Shown: positions 35,259 to 36,503 of the stretch, piece by piece
How the letters are laid out: each line of letters starts with the position of its first letter
Position numbering within the stretch: position 1 is the stretch's first letter
From: Solirubrobacterales bacterium
Lineage (GTDB): Bacteria; Actinomycetota; Thermoleophilia; Solirubrobacterales; Solirubrobacteraceae
NCBI GenBank assembly: GCA_019244745.1
Contig: JAFASF010000134.1
Location: 1 to 36,503, forward strand
Length of the DNA stretch: 36,503 bases
Direction: 5' to 3'
Made by a program: the position numbers and the translations under genes
The notes under the pieces: model-generated
Seen by the model: only the letters and a program-made list of their open reading frames with translations
Databases searched by the model: none
What the model was told of the DNA's origin: nothing

Positions 35259-35441
35259 CTAGATCCCGCCCCGGGCGACGATCAACGCGCCGAGCGCCGC
35301 GGCGATCAGCAACGCCACGACGAGCAACGGTAGCGCCAGCCCGAGCGCCGGCCGCGTCGGCCGGCGACGCGCCAGGTCACGCCGCGAAACCGAGCTGATG
35401 AAGACGCTCTTTCCCTCCATCTCCCTTCCCACGAGGATCAA
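35259..35441 (-). CDS. Small single-pass membrane protein
   Basis: 60-aa ORF (possibly 53 aa from MEGKSV): basic N-term SSVSRRDLARRRPTRP then LGLALPLLVVALLIAAALGALIVARGGI TM helix. Confidence 0.5.
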   Translation of the reverse strand: MILVGREMEGKSVFISSVSRRDLARRRPTRPALGLALPLLVVALLIAAALGALIVARGGI

Positions 35442-35583
35442 AGACCAAAAGGCGAGGTTCAGTCAAGCGGGCGGTCCGGACGGAACCCGGAAATAGGCGG
35501 GAATCGCCCGTGCTCATCCGGGCGCTTCACCGGCCGCGGCTATCCTGCCGCACCAATGCACCCACACAGGAGGACCGGTTAGG

Positions 35584-35796
35584 TTGCCCGAGATCGAGGC
35601 CCACATCACGGGAACCGTCTGGAAGATCGAGGTCGAGGTCGGGGACAACGTCGAAGAGGGCGACACGGTCGTGATCCTCGAGTCGATGAAGATGGAGATG
35701 CCGGTGGAGGCCGAGGACCCCGGAGTGGTGAGCGAGATTCTGTGCCGAGAGGGCCAGTCGGTTTCCGAGGGCGATCCGCTCGTTGTCCTCGAGTAG
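35584..35796 (+). CDS. Stand-alone biotin/lipoyl carrier protein (BCCP-like)
   Basis: EIEAHITGTVWKIEVEVGDNVEEGDTVVILESMKMEMPVEAEDPGVVSEILCREGQSVSEGDPLVVLE: ESMKME attachment motif. TTG start, aggagg upstream. Confidence 0.9.
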   Translation: MPEIEAHITGTVWKIEVEVGDNVEEGDTVVILESMKMEMPVEAEDPGVVSEILCREGQSVSEGDPLVVLE

Positions 35797-36503
35797 CCCC
35801 GGCGGACGCCTCCTGCTGGACGAGCCGGCATCCGGCGTCGCGCGCCTGACGATCTCCAATCCGGGCCGGCGCGGCGCCCTCGATCGCACCATCCTCGACG
35901 GCTTCGCCTCCACCCTGCCGCGGCTCGACGCCCGCTGCGTGATCATCACCGGCGAGGAGAACGCGTTCTCGGCGGGCTACGACCTCGGGGACATCTCCCA
36001 ATTGGAGGGGTTCGCCGAGGAGGCCGAGAAGCTCATCGCGCATCCGTTCGCCGCCGCGCTCGACGCCGTCGAGGCGTATCCGTACCCGACCGTCGCCGCG
36101 CTCAACGGCCACGCGATCGGCGGCGGCCTCGAGCTCGCGCTGGCCTGCGACCTGCGGATCGCCGCTTCCACGATCGCTCTCGCGATGCCGCCCGCCAAGC
36201 TCGGGCTCGTCTACTCGCACACCGGAATCCGCAGGTTCATCGACGCCATCGGAGTGGCGCGAACGCGCGAGCTGTTCCTGGTCGGCCGGCGGATCGACGC
36301 CCGTACGGCCCGGTCGTGGGGACTGGTCAACGCGGTTGCAGAGGAGTGGCGCCTAGGCGAGGAGGCGCTCGAACTCGCCGTCGAGATCGCCGGCAATGCT
36401 CCGCTCGCTCAGCGCGGCAACAAGCGCGTCATCCGCGCCGTGCAGGACGCCGGCGCCCGGCTGGACCCGGACACCGAACGCGAGCTGATCGAGCTTCGAA
36501 GGG
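35783..36503 (+). CDS. Enoyl-CoA hydratase/isomerase family protein, 3'-truncated by window edge
   Basis: Not in the ORF track because no stop falls in the window. Frame reads SSSSPGGRLLLDEPASGVARLTISNPGRRGALDRTILDGF...CVIITGEENAFSAGYDLGDIS...YPTVAALNGHAIGGGLELALACDLRIAASTIALAMPPAKLGLVYS. TTG start at 35783 is tentative. Confidence 0.87.
   Translation, partial: MSSSSPGGRLLLDEPASGVARLTISNPGRRGALDRTILDGFASTLPRLDARCVIITGEENAFSAGYDLGDISQLEGFAEEAEKLIAHPFAAALDAVEAYPYPTVAALNGHAIGGGLELALACDLRIAASTIALAMPPAKLGLVYSHTGIRRFIDAIGVARTRELFLVGRRIDARTARSWGLVNAVAEEWRLGEEALELAVEIAGNAPLAQRGNKRVIRAVQDAGARLDPDTERELIELRR

Noticed and set aside
1-36503. Defence system, secondary-metabolite core genes, integrase or transposase
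   Set aside because: Looked for nuclease/helicase pairs, NRPS/PKS modules, integrases and IS ends; none found. The content is metabolic and housekeeping.

Overview
The window is a GC-rich, gene-dense chromosomal segment that looks actinobacterial (Thermoleophilia/Solirubrobacterales-like; inferred from gene style only). About 35 protein genes are supportable. I saw no rRNA, tRNA, CRISPR array, transposase or prophage.

Gene content, left to right: a 5'-truncated cobalamin-dependent methionine synthase (metH); an overlapping DUF1326-DUF2182 pair divergent from an atypical Fe/Mn superoxide dismutase; a GT4 glycosyltransferase fused to an LPG-synthase-like membrane domain; a HemQ - ferredoxin-NADP reductase - AlkA-like run; an Fe-S handling group (ErpA/IscA, BolA, CGFS glutaredoxin); a SpoIVB-type (S55) peptidase-domain protein; a translationally coupled mtnA-dehydrogenase-dehydrogenase operon; a long minus-strand run (19213-26987) of acyl-CoA/BKACE catabolic genes, regulators, a nitrilase and small envelope proteins, divergent from an acyl-CoA dehydrogenase; then a papain-like protease, AlgH, a CDF transporter, a cupin, an active-site-degenerate SDR, FadD, PlsC, an aldo/keto reductase, a stand-alone biotinyl carrier and a 3'-truncated enoyl-CoA hydratase.

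Most notable non-coding signals: (1) a ~163-nt near-complete hairpin at 18107-18269 whose 27-bp basal helix has no mismatches, with 4 non-Watson-Crick pairs all being G-U only if transcribed on the + strand, which points to a structured RNA upstream of degV; (2) a perfect 20-bp inverted repeat at 31189-31235 between convergent genes; (3) an alternating array of a ~14-bp motif plus a 36-bp-period direct repeat at 10678-10823; (4) a perfect 16-bp palindrome at 8080-8095. The main candidate for an undescribed pathway is the leucine/terpene-degradation-like cluster in which a BKACE enzyme sits where an HMG-CoA-lyase-type enzyme would be expected.
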